From Rhodotorula mucilaginosa (taxonomy: Eukaryota; Basidiomycota; Microbotryomycetes; Sporidiobolales; Sporidiobolaceae), in assembly GCA_034406715.1 (NCBI GenBank), contig CP137869.1, positions 806,001 through 870,000 on the forward strand: DNA of 64,000 nucleotides. Direction: 5' to 3'. Under the pieces are notes generated by a model. The model saw only the letters and a list, made by a program, of their open reading frames with translations, ran no database searches and had not been told where the DNA came from. Numbering within the stretch: position 1 is the first letter of the stretch; each line of letters opens with the position of its first letter. The position numbers and the translations under genes are program-made. Below are positions 1-14,486 of the stretch, piece after piece.

Positions 1-796
1 TCGCTGGCCGCAGCGGCTGCCGGTGCGTCGACTCGAGTGGAGCCCGGCTGCGCGGTCGTCTTGCTCTTCGGCTGGAACGCGAGCGAGGGTCCTTTCTGTG
101 GCGATCAGAATACATCAGCACTCCATTCTCTCGCTGCCCCGTGCCAGTCTGGGAGCTCACCGAGTGTGCAAAGATGTCGTCGAGAGCGTCGTCTTTGGCG
201 GGAGCTTGTCCGAGCAAGAAGGACGACAACCCGCTCGCCGGGGCTGCTTCGCCCGGCAGACTCGAGTCTTTCGGTCCAGTAGCAGCTTTGCTCTTCCCTT
301 TCGCCATCGTTGAGCGCCGTGAGTGGGCGGACGAGAAGGAGCTTCGAGCTCGAACGAGGCGGTGCAGCGAGTTCACGGTCGGTTCTCCTCTCCCCATCGC
401 TCTCTGGTATGCCATGCTGGAGGCTCACACGGCCATGAAAGAGTCTCTCAACTGCTACGCGGGCGACTGCTGGTCTCGCTCGATGCACCGGTGTCTGTAT
501 GGTCGCGGGTGGGTCTCGTTCAACCCTCTTCGTGTCGGCGTACACCGCTTGCGAGCTCTACTGGCGCGTGGTGGCGGTCAGCGAGACTCGTTCAGCTGTA
601 CAGAGTATAGCCATGAGTGCTTGCTTACTCTCGCCTGGATCGCTCGCCTCTACTGGCTTTCCCCACTTCCCCGCCCCAGCTCTGAGGAGATCCGAACCCC
701 TCAGCTGATCTTGCTCTCGAGACTGTACGGCATCCGATGCTGCTTTACGTGCCTCTGGACGATCCACCAGCCTCAGACCTTACTATCGTCGAGGAC
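1..796. other. Upstream region, no gene recognised
   Basis: Several overlapping open frames cross this stretch on both strands, but none gives a recognisable domain and they contradict one another. It probably holds the promoter and 5' leader of the BTB gene that starts at 797. A coding exon of a gene lying further left cannot be excluded. Confidence 0.4.
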
Positions 797-2197
797 ATGA
801 CCTCGACTCCGACGCAGACCAAGCGACTCACGGTCGTCTCGACCTCGTTCGACCCGCGCGATCCCCGCACTCACTCACAGCTCGTGCGCGTCGCCATCCC
901 GCCGTTCGCATCCGGAAGCTGGCATCTCGAGTACGAACCGCCTTCCTCGTCCATCGGCAGGTTCCAGCCCGCCCGCGTCAACCTCCGCTGGTCGGGCTGC
1001 ACCGACTCGACCCTCCGGAGGGCCCGACTCGCCGTCACGGTCGGAGACGAGAGTCACGCGTCGACCGGTGTGCTGCAGGTCGACGGTCCGGGCAACGGAG
1101 GCTGGAGCCTCGCCGTCGGCAGACCAAACCGCGAGTGCACCGTCGTGCTCGAAATTGAACCGGACGACGTTGCGGCGAATGCTGCCGCTTTGCTCCCCAT
1201 CGAGCGTTGCCTCGCCCTCGTCGACGGTCCAGGCGCCATCGACCTCTGCTTGACCTTTGCAGGCGACTCGCGCAAGCTGTGGGCGTCGTCGCAGATGTTG
1301 GCACGCGTCAGTCCGTGGTTTGCGACCTACATCACCACGAGCGGGTACTTTGAATCGAGCATCTCGCACGCCGCGACTCCGGCCGAACGAGCCGATTGGG
1401 ACGACTCGGACTGTTCTGATGACGAAGAAGACGAAGACGAGAACGGCGGGATAGGCTCGCAGTGCAACCAGTTGCACCACGGCGCTGCAGCCGCCCTGCT
1501 CGACACGCCACCACCTTCGCCGCCAACCAAGCTGCGGGACCTCCCCTCATGGTGCCGCGTCGTCCCCATCCAAGGCACTTCGTACCGGACCTACCGCGCC
1601 TTCCTCGCCTGGGTCCTGACCGGCTGCGAGATCGAGTTTGCGCCCCTCACGTCGTCGTTCCGGTTCTCGCCGTTCGATCCTCGCAAAGCCGCGTCCTCTT
1701 CAGCCACCTCGGCAGTCCCTTCCCGGTGCGCCTCTCCAGCGCCAGGCCGCAAGACCACTGGTGGAGGACGCGGCACAGCCGCCTCTTCCACGACGACCAT
1801 CACGAACGGGATCGGCCCTTCAACCGCCTCGGCTCGAAAACGCCGCGCCGCCGCCCTCGCGCCGTTCTCGCGACTGTACCCTTCCCGCCCGAAACCCGTC
1901 TCGCCGAAATCGCTCTACCGCCTCGCACACTTCCTGGACATTCCCGCCTTGCAGGCAATCTGCCTCGCCGCTTTAAAGGACAAGCTCTCGCCCGAGATTT
2001 GCGCCTACGAGTTGTTTGACGACCCGATGGCAGAGGTGTATGACGAGGTCGTACGCGCCGAACTCGACTACGCCGTTGCGAATTGGCCGCGCGTCAAGAG
2101 CTCGCGAGCGATGAAGGACGTTCAGGAACGGATGCTCGAGGAGGGGGCGACCATGTACGAACTGCGGACCTTGTTCCGCCTGTCTGGGGTCGACTAG
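797..2197 (+). CDS. BTB/POZ domain protein
   Basis: This is a single-exon gene of 466 residues from the ATG at 797; an in-frame ATG at 737 would add 20 residues with no domain character. The N-terminal third (HSQLVRVAIPPFASGSWHLE and following) looks like a beta-sandwich resembling a degenerate MATH domain. It is followed by a BTB/POZ-like core (RKLWASSQMLARVSPWF, then YRTYRAFLAWVLTGCEI). An acidic insert (DDSDCSDDEEDEDEN) and a Ser/Thr/Ala-rich loop split the BTB fold. The C-terminal helices (KSLYRLAHFLDIPALQAICL) are of the kind that follow BTB. BTB proteins dimerise and often act as Cullin-3 adaptors, but no Kelch or other substrate module is visible here, so the partner is unknown. The gene ends about 150 bp from the convergent MCM3 stop. 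Confidence 0.7.
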   Translation: MTSTPTQTKRLTVVSTSFDPRDPRTHSQLVRVAIPPFASGSWHLEYEPPSSSIGRFQPARVNLRWSGCTDSTLRRARLAVTVGDESHASTGVLQVDGPGNGGWSLAVGRPNRECTVVLEIEPDDVAANAAALLPIERCLALVDGPGAIDLCLTFAGDSRKLWASSQMLARVSPWFATYITTSGYFESSISHAATPAERADWDDSDCSDDEEDEDENGGIGSQCNQLHHGAAAALLDTPPPSPPTKLRDLPSWCRVVPIQGTSYRTYRAFLAWVLTGCEIEFAPLTSSFRFSPFDPRKAASSSATSAVPSRCASPAPGRKTTGGGRGTAASSTTTITNGIGPSTASARKRRAAALAPFSRLYPSRPKPVSPKSLYRLAHFLDIPALQAICLAALKDKLSPEICAYELFDDPMAEVYDEVVRAELDYAVANWPRVKSSRAMKDVQERMLEEGATMYELRTLFRLSGVD

Positions 2198-2349
2198 CCG
2201 TCGTGATGAGCTGTACCAACAACTGTGGAAGTAGAACTGTAGGAACAGACTGTATTTGTGACGGCAATTACAACAACCAGTTCAACACGAGAACCCAAGC
2301 TACACACAGAAACGAAGTGAGGAAGGGGACAAGGGGGGCGCGACTAAGA

Positions 2350-5565
<3,216 letters not shown>

Positions 5566-5961
5566 GGTAGCGGTGCGCGGGTATCGGTTCGCCGTTCAGA
5601 ATCTCGTAGTCGGAGCGAGTGCCGTTGCTCTCAGCGGGCGATCAAGCGTTGGGCGGGAAGGAGGAGGAGGGAGGAGGAGATCCCTCGAGACACGTCGAGT
5701 CGCGCCTTTCGAGGGAAATTGAGGCGCGTCGAGCCACGCCGAGCAAGTCCCGCGAGATCCGCGATTTTGAGCGAGTGCGTAGCTTAGGCGCTCTGCACGT
5801 ATCTCGCCTAGATCATGATCTCATGGCCGAGCTACATAGGAGCCCGGATACGCGCTCCGAGCAAGAACAGCGAGTATAAACTGAATTCAGTAAAGGGTGG
5901 GCTAAATCAACAATCGAAATCGACATTAAGCCGGAAAGACCATATACTGGACAGTAGGCGA
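5566..5961. other. Intergenic between MCM3 start and GAF-protein stop
   Basis: This is the likely MCM3 promoter and 5' leader together with the terminator of the upstream GAF gene. It has a purine-rich patch (5655-5690) and an AT-richer segment with a TATAAA-like string near 5875. No gene is seen. Confidence 0.45.
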
Positions 5962-8469
5962 TTATGCTTCGTCTGTAGACATGGACATGCGCGAGCCCCG
6001 TGCGAGGAGCGGCATCAAGGTCGCCCTGGTCTTCTCGAACGCGGCCATCTCGCGAGACCCCCATTTCCGCTCCCGTTCGACCGTGTAACCGGCGAGCACC
6101 CAGCCTTGCGCGCCTCCGTCCGTGGGATCGCCCGGCATCTCGGCGATCGGGAGCAAGACGCCGCTGGCGAATTTGCCACCGCTCTCGGCCGGAGAGCGGA
6201 ACAACAAGCCTCCCTCGGGCGCGCGGAGAGCCCTCAAGTGCAGTGCCGGGTCGAACGAGGCGTGCGAATCTTCCGGCAGGTTGTGCGCCGCGACAAGCTC
6301 GAGGTCGGTCAGGCCAGTCGTGGCCGGTGGCGGAGGGCAACTGGACAAGTCCAGTTTGACGATATAGACAAGCGAGAGGTCGAGCGCTTTCGCAAGGCTC
6401 GCACATTGCTGAGAGAGAGGGTCCGCGTCGTGTGCTCGAGATGATAGCGCAGTCGGTACGCGAGCCGGGACAAAAGCGCCCGCCTCATCGTCGAAAGATT
6501 CGCGGATATCGGGAATCGGCGGAGGGAGAGACGGAAGCGGTGGCGAAGGGGTCATCGAAACGTCCTCTGCCGATAAGCGAGCGACGTCGCCCCTCTCGAA
6601 CAAGAAGCGTTCGATCTCGCGCGTGACTTCGCTCGCCAAGGAGCGACTGCGGCGGAGGAAGTTTCGCGGAGAGGAAAGTGTCAATGCGCTGACCACGGTG
6701 GCGACAGACGGTGGCGCGAACAGCGAGACTTACAGCTTTGCGCGCTCAGTCGAGCCAAATTTGGCGAGACGAGGCCAGTCATCAAGCACCGCAATGGTGC
6801 CAATCGCGATCCGACCTCCCGCCTCCTCCTCAAACGACGCCAGTTCCGGCATCGAAGGCGCAAAGATCGGCATCGCCGCATAGAACCTGATCCCGAGGGA
6901 TTTGTCGTCGCTCGAGCTGGGATTGTACGGACTGCCGGGCATCGTGAACGAGCGCGAGCAGACGAGGTCGTTCCCGCGCCAGCGCCAGTCGCGCTCCGTG
7001 TCGGGAACGACGAGGCCGCGTTCGCCGTTGAGCAGGACGTGTGCGTCGATCGCGTGAGAGAGAGGGATCGAGAGGTTGTGCGGCAGGTTGAGCGAGGCGA
7101 GGATCGTGACCGGCGCCGTCGGTTCGGAAGAAGGGGGGAAGAGAGTAATCATAGCCGCTTTCGGTGCCGGTTTGAAGAGCGCCGGAGTTCCCATTGGGGC
7201 GTAAAGTGCACGAGAGAGGAGCGAGCGCAAGGCCGTGTCGCCAATGAGGGATCGAGATATAGAGCTCGGGTAGGCGTTCGCGCCTCCCCCGAAGGCTGTC
7301 CGGGAGCCTCGTCTCGGGTCCGACTGCGTTCCTTGCGACGAGCTCAGAGTATCTGATGAGAACCGCCTATTGCGACCGAGGAGGTCGAGGTGCTCTATGA
7401 GCCGGTTCCGAATCGCCGAAGTCGGGGCGAGGTCGAGCGGCGCCGGAAAGTGGGCGATGTCGTACGGAGACGGGCCGATCTGTTGCGCCGCGACGGGCGG
7501 GAACGGCGGATCCGATACGTCCATCTGGCCGAGAGCGTACGCGAGTGCGTAATCGGACCACGTCTTGGGCACCGAGTCGGCCGGCGTCTTGCTGTCCATC
7601 CTGCCGCTCTTGCGTTCGCCCGTCGTCCTCCTGCGCTTTTCGCGGTCGGGCGAGTCGAGCGTCTGCCCTGCTGACACTGCTGCTCCCGCTCCTCCGGGGC
7701 GTGCATCGGACGGGCGCATCCAGTCTGAGAAAGTGCCTGGTCGTTGTCGAGAGCGGGAAGACGATTGTGTCGATTTCTCGCTGCCTCCGCTCCCGCCGCC
7801 CAGGAACCGGAAAGCCTTCATCCTCGACGCCAATTTCGAGACGCTCTCATCCTCTCGCGCTGGCTCCGGCTGCCTCGTCGTCGAAGATGACCAATTCGCT
7901 GATGTCCCGCCAGCCGCTGTGGCGGAGTACAGTCCCCCTCGCAAAGCGTTCATTTCGCGCTGCTGCAATTGTTGCTGTGTCGGCGGCGGTGGCGGCGTCG
8001 TCATGAGCATGACGTGTATGTCGGCCGGGATCGGTGGTTCCGACGAGATTCGGGCGGAACGAGGTTCGGCGCCCAACGAAGAGAACAACGGGCGAGCAGA
8101 AGAATGATCCGACGTCGAGGCATCGGCGCCGCTCGATGGCGAGGCTACATGCCGTGCCGGAAAGATGTCGCTCGTGGTCGTCGCTTGAGATGCCTGCTCT
8201 GGCACCGCGGGAGGTACCGTTTGTGGCCTCGGACCCGGAACAGCAGCAGCCGCGGCACCGACTGCTCCACGTGACGAGCTCTCTGACTCGGGCGGGCGTA
8301 CTGGACCCGGCCGACCGTTGCCTGCCACAGCTGGGCTCCCAGCTGCGGTCGAGCTGTTCGTAGTTGAGGCATTCGCCGAGGAGGACGATGCGCGATCGCT
8401 CGCTGCCGAGTCGGAGCCGATTGCTCTCGACGCAGCCTCGTGCGACGAGGTGGACGAGGTAGCGTGCAT
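5962..8469 (-). CDS. GAF-domain protein with long disordered N terminus
   Basis: Two exons. The first runs to about 6731 and joins after AERAKL, through a GTAAGT intron ending CCGCAG, to RSLASEVTREIERFL. The first roughly 330 residues are Ser/Ala/Pro-rich and look disordered. A GAF-like domain follows: SIPLSHAIDAHVLLNGER, then LGIRFYAAMPIFAP and RIAIGTIAVLDDWPR, matching the family pattern of a ligand pocket closed by G-T-(L/I)-x-V-x-D. A second, weaker alpha/beta module lies in the last exon (LSLVYIVKLDLS, ELVAAHNLPED, SGVLLPIAEMPGD, GWVLAGYTVER) and could be a second GAF fold. No histidine-kinase, cyclase or phosphodiesterase domain is present, so a sensory or scaffolding role is only inferred. 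The ATG at 8469 was preferred to one at 8565, which adds 32 Cys-rich residues without a family match. Confidence 0.65.
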
Positions 8470-8795
8470 ACGCAGGAGTCGAATCTGGTGACGGGTGCAC
8501 TCGCACGCGCAACTGGAAGCTGCGGGCTCCAGATGCGAGTTATCGCGAGGGCAAGCCGCATGCATCCACGGGGCCTCGAACTCTGTTGATGCTTATTCTT
8601 CCAGACTGGATTTCTGTATGTTCTCCCGTGCACAGTCACTAGATAATACCGTATTCATTCGATTGCAGGCCGCCCCAGGCAATGGGCAGAGTGGCGAGTG
8701 GCAAATAACTCGGGAGAAAAGTTCTTCGAGCCCTACAGCCGGAGATGCCGCTGGAACGAATCCAGAAAAGAGCGCGGTAGCGGCCAGACATGTCG

Positions 8796-9587
8796 TCACA
8801 AGCTCTGCTCTATCACCTGCCATCGCCGACCGGCCAGCTCGAGCACTCCGCCGGCCTCTGCGGCAAGCAAGTCGAGCGAGTCCAAGTCTGGCAGTCCAGC
8901 GCCGTCGACGGTGGTCATGGTCGTCTCCCATGCGGTGCCGTCCAAGCGCCGGATCCTGGCCAGAACTTGTTCGCCCCGCCGGGCGATACCGACCTCAAAG
9001 TCGCCGACTCTGCCTAGAAACGCCTTGTCGCCCCCGTCGGCCGATTCGAGCATCACGACCCGCACCGGTGCATCTTTATCTCGCGTGAGCGGTAATCGGC
9101 GCCATAGCTCTTCGTAGTGGGTGTACTCTCCCGTCTCGGGTCTCCGCATCTCGCCTCGTTCGAGCACATCGCCGTTCGGGAGCGTCGAGAAGCTGCCCTC
9201 GTCGGGAGGGTCGTGGTCGGCTTCGTCCCCGGACGCAGGTTCATGTCCATCGGAGGTCTCGGGATGTAGTCGATGCGAGTCAAAGACGGCAGTGAAGCGT
9301 GCGCGAGGGTCTGTATCATCAGCGATGCAGTTGATCAGTTGACGGACGTTCTGCTGAGGCTGGGCAGGCGCACCTTGACCCTCCGAGACGGGCTGGAGCG
9401 TCTTCCAGCCAGCAGTTGCCCAAGTCACCGTGTCTGCCTCGCCTTGCCGTGCCGTCTTATAGCGCAGATCGAGGTAGAACCCGGTTCGACCCTGGACGAC
9501 GATGACGCGTTCATCTTCAATGTGAACAGCAGGTTGAGCTGTCGGGAGCCAGTCGATGTAGAGCCGTTCAGAGACGAGTGGATCCAT
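8796..9587 (-). CDS. HRI1: HRI1-family protein
   Basis: An intronless protein of about 263 residues. HRI1 proteins are fungal proteins with two lipocalin-like beta barrels; the yeast member binds the casein kinase Hrr25, and its biochemical role is unclear. Family marks here are the N-terminal barrel start (SERLYIDWLPTA), the strand set around TGFYLDLRYKT and VTWATAGWK, the central TGEYTHYEELWRRLP that matches the conserved E-ELW segment, and the C terminus RRWQVIEQ. An Asp/Glu-rich loop (GDEADHDPPDEGSF) lies between the barrels. The ATG at 9587 (MDPLVSERL) is chosen because it directly precedes the family start; the frame stays open to 9695. It is divergent from the UBL-WLM gene with only about 140 bp between the two starts, so the promoter is probably shared. 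Confidence 0.78.
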   Translation of the reverse strand: MDPLVSERLYIDWLPTAQPAVHIEDERVIVVQGRTGFYLDLRYKTARQGEADTVTWATAGWKTLQPVSEGQGAPAQPQQNVRQLINCIADDTDPRARFTAVFDSHRLHPETSDGHEPASGDEADHDPPDEGSFSTLPNGDVLERGEMRRPETGEYTHYEELWRRLPLTRDKDAPVRVVMLESADGGDKAFLGRVGDFEVGIARRGEQVLARIRRLDGTAWETTMTTVDGAGLPDLDSLDLLAAEAGGVLELAGRRWQVIEQSL

Positions 9588-9726
9588 GCAGCATTCAGCG
9601 CTATCGCCGCATATGGCCGAGTGAGAGGAATGCTTTCGTAAGCGGCGGAGAAAGACCTGCAGCAGCGCCACCGACGGCGGTCTCCTTCCTCCCATTCTCG
9701 CTACACACCGTTTTATCCGTTCCTGA

Positions 9727-10915
9727 ATGACCGAACTAGAGCAAAATACTCGTATCCAGCTGTCCCTCGCTCATGCGGGACAGACTCTCGACTTCTCGCC
9801 TCTGACAGCTTCGCCCGCTCGCGAAGTCGCCATCGACATCGCGACCGCGTTCCACCTCGCTCCGACGTCAGTCAAGCTAATCATCCGGGGCAAGAAGATC
9901 AATCTCGGCGAGGCGAGTGTCGAGACGGTCGGCGAGATGATTCCGGGGCCCGGAGACACGTCGGTCATTAAGGCACTCGTCGTCGGGACGAAAGCACAAG
10001 CTCTCGATGCCCTCAAAGCCGAGGAAGATCTCCGGAACAAGAAGCACGCCGCATATTTGCACCATCAGCAGTATGCGGCAGCGGCGAGACCCACACGGAG
10101 GGGGATCCACACTTTCGGCGGTGGCGGAACCGCCGACCCCGCCGACTACCGCTTCCACCACCTCGAGCCGTTCCCAAAGACGGTGCCGTTCTATGAGCGA
10201 CGACAGGCGATGCTGCAGCGGCTGGCGGAGGACCTCGCTGTGCGGGATGTCATGAAGCGGCACAAATTCGCAGTGGGCGTTTTGTGAGTTCGCGAAGAGC
10301 TTTCCAAGTTTGACGGGTAACGCTCGTCTCGACCTCTTACAATGACTGACTGGGATCGTTCACTCGCCCCTCACACCAGGACGGAACTGCACCCGGTACT
10401 TCATACGAACCATTCGACCGGCGAGAAACTCCTCGGCCTGAACACGAACGCCGGCGAAAAGGTCTCTTTGCGACTCTTGACCGACGACCTGGACGGACTC
10501 CGCTCCTACAACGACGTCCGACGCGTCCTCTTGCACGAGTTGACGCACAATGTGTTCGGCGGACACGGCAACGATTTCAAAGAGCTCAACTCGCAACTGA
10601 ATAAGGAAGTCGCAGCCTTCGTACGTCTCTTTTCACCTGCACGATGTCTCCGCTCGATCCCGTCTCCGCTGTCCTATATTTATCAGAGCAACTTTTCATT
10701 CGTTTCTGCAGGAATCGACCCCCGATTTCGAGCCGTGGGATCCGCCTACGTCACGCGACAGGACCAAGGAGGAGCACCGCCTGAACGAGGAGGAGGCGGA
10801 ACGGGTCTGGGACCGGTTACAGTTTGGGCAGGAAGAGCTGCTGGATGAGCGACGGGAACGGATGCGGATTGCGGCGGAGGAGCGAGCGAGGCGGGCGCAG
10901 TCTAGGCCACTGTAA
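9727..10915 (+). CDS. Ubiquitin-like/WLM-domain metalloprotease
   Basis: Three exons give about 340 residues. Exon 1 (9727-10284) holds a ubiquitin-like fold (RIQLSLAHAGQTLDF to SVKLIIRGKKINL) followed by a basic/helical linker and YRFHHLEPFP. It splices within codon TT|G to LTELHPVLHTNHST. The catalytic WLM (Wss1p-like) domain has the zinc-protease motif HELTHNVFGGH, that is HExxHxxxxxH, preceded by YNDVRRVLL as in the family. The last exon is a charged helix (ESTPDFEPWDPP to RARRAQSRPL). WLM proteases such as Wss1 and SPRTN-type enzymes remove DNA-protein crosslinks and act with Cdc48/p97; the UBL form is the version known from fission yeast and plants. The UBL probably contacts Cdc48 or the proteasome, which is inference. 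No VIM/SHP or SUMO-binding motif was identified. Confidence 0.85.
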
Positions 10916-11217
10916 GGCGACTTTTCTAGCCCCGTCTAATCTGACCTTCTCCCGCCAACTCTTGTTTGATCACGGGCACTTGTCCCCTTACTCCGTCCCT
11001 CTTCTTCACGCACTCTCGCAAGCGCATCTATCCTTCATCTTGTTCGAGAGCTGCAAATCGAAAGCTTTCAAGCTGAGCTATGTACACGGGCACCACCATT
11101 CTCCTCCATCAACGCGCGTCCGCGTACTGCGACTCGGCATCCGTCAGACTGACGAGGCCGTACTCGCAGTCAGCTCGAGAAATCAGGGGCGAGCCTCCTC
11201 GCAGCGACACGAAGGAC
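10916..11217. other. Convergent intergenic region
   Basis: This holds the 3' ends of the UBL-WLM gene (+) and the PCMT gene (-). It is pyrimidine-rich with some AT-rich patches. No gene is seen. Confidence 0.4.
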
Positions 11218-12423
11218 TCACGGCACGTATGAAACGCCAAACAGGCGATGTTTCGTAACCTGCCCATCCGCGTCCTTGTCGACCTGCCAGATGTTTTGCG
11301 AAAAGTCGCCGACCGGGATGAACATGCGACCGGGCGAGGCGAGCTGCGTGAATGGTGGACGGGCGGACTCGTCATCAAAGGTTAACGGGGAGCAGTAGCA
11401 TCTCTTCGTGCTAGAAGCATACCTGATCGACGAGAGCTTGAGGAATGCGGGGAGCAGCAGCTCCGACATGAATTGCCTGCGATTGCGGACAGGCAGGAAA
11501 ATCCTGTGAGTAGTTGACGAGTTCGCTTGCTGCCACCGCAGACGTACTTGCCACCCTCCCTGCGGCACGAACCCTTTGGGGGCTCCGTTCCTCCCATCCG
11601 CAGTGATCACCTGCATGGTCCTGCCCCCCTCTTGGTTCCCTTCACTGACCGGACTGGTCTCGTCGGGGCAGAGCGCCGCCGCGGCAGAGGGGTCGCGCGC
11701 GAGGTTGTGCCGCGCGAGGGTGACCAGTTCGGGGAGGTGGTCGATCCCGAGGACGGTGCCGCCCGGCTGGACGAGCGAGTGGAAGAGTCCGCACAAGTAG
11801 CCGGAGCCGGAACCTGCGAGAAGAGAGGGAAGAGGTGGCGATGTCAGACACTTCTGCCGAGCTCGATACGGGAGAGTGCGCTGGAGAGCGTGGCAAAAGA
11901 ACGTACCGACGTCGAGGACATTGGCTCCCGGTTTCAAGAACGGTTCGAGGTTCTCGACAGCGCTGCAAAGTATCGAGGAGTGTGAGTCTTTTCAATCTCG
12001 ACGGCCGACTTGAAACGCTATCAAAAGTACGCCTTTCAAGGATTCGCGAGCGGGACAAGACACGAGACTCACTGCGCATGCATGTGTGGCGCGCTGATAG
12101 TCGCTCCGTAGCTGTACACCCCGAAAGTCAGCGATCTCCGCGAGCTGACTAGCGCTTCACCCAGGGAGACAAGACGTGCCCGAGATAACTTGGTGCATCG
12201 CGGTACGCTTCGCTCGCATCGACAACATAGTAGGCGCGGTCGACGCGACGGAAAGCATCGATTACGCTGCGAGACGGCGTTGCAACAGGTAATCAGCTCC
12301 GCTTGGCTCCGACGAAGGTGTTGAGGCTTGAGATTGCGCGTACCGAGGAGTTTTGAGAATGGAGGCTCGTGTGAGGTTGGTGACGAGGGCCTCGTTCGTG
12401 CTCCCGCTGCAGCGCCAGGCCAT
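11218..12423 (-). CDS. PCMT: Protein-L-isoaspartate O-methyltransferase
   Basis: PCMT repairs age-damaged proteins by methylating L-isoaspartyl residues with S-adenosylmethionine, mainly in the cytosol. At least seven short exons rebuild the family. The N terminus is MAWRCSGSTNEALVTNLT from the ATG at 12423, followed by RASILKTPR|VIDAFRRVDR and the substrate-binding SYLG|YGATISAPHMHA. SAM motif I is ANVLDVG|SGSGYLCGLF, the conserved acidic strand is VLGIDHLPELV, then AIHVGAAAPRIPQALVDQL, and the C terminus is SQNIWQVDKDADGQVTKHRL followed by FGVSYVP. The intron at 12112-12179 has a GC donor (GG|GCACGT) and a normal CAG acceptor; no GT donor there keeps the frame. The gene is divergent from the MGR3-like gene across about 320 bp. 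Confidence 0.93.
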
Positions 12424-12740
12424 CTTGACTGCGTTTGCGTTCGTTTGTCAACGTCCCGAAGCCTTCGGAGCTTGTGTGTGTCCAGGGCAGGCGAGGTGAG
12501 CTGCAGCAAGTGGGGCGGCAACCGAAGGAACCTCTCTACGCACTCGAGCGGGGTCCAGTAGTAGAGCAGGTGCGACAAAAGCTGTCAGTACTGAGCGCAA
12601 AGTGCCCTGGACACCTGGGCTGGTGGCGAGCCGGAGAAAGAAGTTTTTCGACCTCCGTCATCGCCAGATCGCTCGGAGGCGACGACGAGCTCGCTGCGTT
12701 GTCCTCACCCGCACCTCGGACAAGAGCCACGAGAGCAGCC
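12424..12740. other. Divergent promoter region between PCMT and MGR3-like genes
   Basis: This 317 bp stretch separates the two start codons and presumably carries both promoters. I see no TATA box or recognisable operator. Confidence 0.4.
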
Positions 12741-14486
12741 ATGGCTACCAGATTAGCATCGAGGGCTGTCCGCCCCGTCAAACCTGCGACTCGACCGCGT
12801 TTGCTGCCCACCGCTCCGCCTCAAAGATTCGCCTCGTCGTACATCCCTCATCTCGAGCCGAAACCCAAGCGAGGCATCAAGATCGGCTATGTCTTTGCAG
12901 CATTCGCAGCTCTCGGTGCGTATCCCCTGCCCTGCCCGCTCCATCGCCGCTCCCAAGTGGCATCCTGACACACGTCCTGCTCGGCTGCTCCGGCCATCAG
13001 GAATCGGAGCGACGTCGATCGGCCTGTGGCAGTACTACCAGGCCTTTACGGCCTATCCCGACTCGTCCTCCCACCCCGTCAGGTCCAAGCTGCGAGCCGC
13101 ACTCCGCTTGCAGCAGAGCGGCGACTACGCCCGCGCCTCCGCCGTCTTCCAGCAGGCGTACGACCTCGCGCTCGACCTGTTCCGCACCGGCGAGCTCGCT
13201 CCGGAACAGGACGAGGCGCTCTTACGATTGAGCGGGATCGCAGTCCGGTGGGGAGGCTTGTGGGAAGAAGCGGGCGACCTCGCGCGCGCCATCGAAGTCT
13301 ACGATACCGGCTTCCAGCCCGTCGCGGCCGCCATCGAAGGGTTCACGAAAACGGGGCAAGGAGCTGCACCGACTCGGAAGCAGGTCCAGCGCGGGGCGGG
13401 GATCGCCATGAAGCTTGGCGACCTCTGGGTCCAACGGGGCGGCGGCGCGAGCCCCAACTCGGAAGCGACCGCCGAAGCCGAGCGGTACTACTCGTGGGCC
13501 GTACAGGAGTTGATGCGCCTCAACTTGACCGACCAGCAGCGCGACAAGGTCAAGGCGCAGTTGTCGGCGCAGGAAGAGCCGCTCAAGGTGCCCACCACCA
13601 TCTCCTCAACGGAACCCGGACGGGATGAGAACGAGGCCGATTTGAAACTGCCAAGTTGGGTCGGTGAGGTCGAGCTCGTAGCCGCGATGGAGAGGCTCGG
13701 CGACCTGTACTCTCGGACAGGCAAGATCGAGTGCGTCCCCGCTCTTCCTGCCCTCCGCGAGGGATCCGACACCGGACGAGCAAGAAGCTGACTACCATGA
13801 CGCGGCTTGACAGATACGCACAGCCGTTACTTCAGCAGGCTATTGCGATTTTGCTCCCTCCGCCTCCGAAAGAGAAAGAGGGACCGAGACCACCGCTTCC
13901 GCCAATCCCGCAACGTTGCCATGCTGCCACCCTCGTGAGCAAGCACGGACAAATAACTGGCCTCCTCCGCACCTACTTTGACTTCAGCTGACTACGAGTA
14001 CGCCTGACAACTAGATGAACAACCTCTCCTCTGCGCTCGTCGCCGCTGCTTCGCCGACAAAGGCCGAGATCGAAGCGTCCGCCAAGTGGGCCAAGCAGAG
14101 CCTGGTCGTCGCGAACGGGTGCCGACGAGAAGCGGCGCACAAGCGAGGGGACAAAGGCAAGGACCAGACGATGCAGGTCCCGCTCGCTGACAAGGAGGAG
14201 CGCGAGTGCGAATTGACGGCGATCGTGTCGTCTTACAACCTTGGCAAGCTCTGCGAGGTGCGCACAAGTTCCCTACGTGCGATTCTCCTTGCAACTCCTG
14301 CAAACGAGTTACTGATGTCGCTCCATATCCGCTTTTGCGTACGCACAGATGGCAAAGGATCCTGTGGAAGCTGAGCAATGGTTTGTCCAGTCGGGTCGTC
14401 ACGCCGAGTCGCTCGGGCTGCGCGACGCGGCCGTGCAGTCCAACGAGGCCATCCGGAGATTGAGGCAGTCCTCTAGCGCTGCCTGA
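12741..14486 (+). CDS. Mitochondrial TPR protein, MGR3-like
   Basis: Five exons. The N terminus (MATRLASRAVRPVKPATRPR) is rich in Arg/Ala/Ser, lacks acidic residues and looks like a mitochondrial presequence. It is followed by a single membrane segment (KIGYVFAAFAALG|IGATSIGLW). The body is helical repeats typical of TPR: LRAALRLQQSGDYARASAVF, WGGLWEEAGDLARAIEVYDT, GIAMKLGDLWVQ, ELVAAMERLGDLYSRTGKI and, near the end, MAKDPVEAEQWFVQSGRHAE. This layout matches yeast Mgr3 and its paralogue YKL133C. Mgr3 is an adaptor of the inner-membrane i-AAA protease that delivers misfolded substrates. A more distant TTC19-like TPR protein is an alternative. Introns are canonical (for example CTCG|GTGCGT...CATCAG|GAATC). 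The stop is TGA at 14484. Confidence 0.7.

Noticed and set aside
141-800. Open frame of 219 codons upstream of the BTB gene
   Set aside because: No domain, composition unlike the neighbouring genes, and it overlaps an equally long frame on the other strand.
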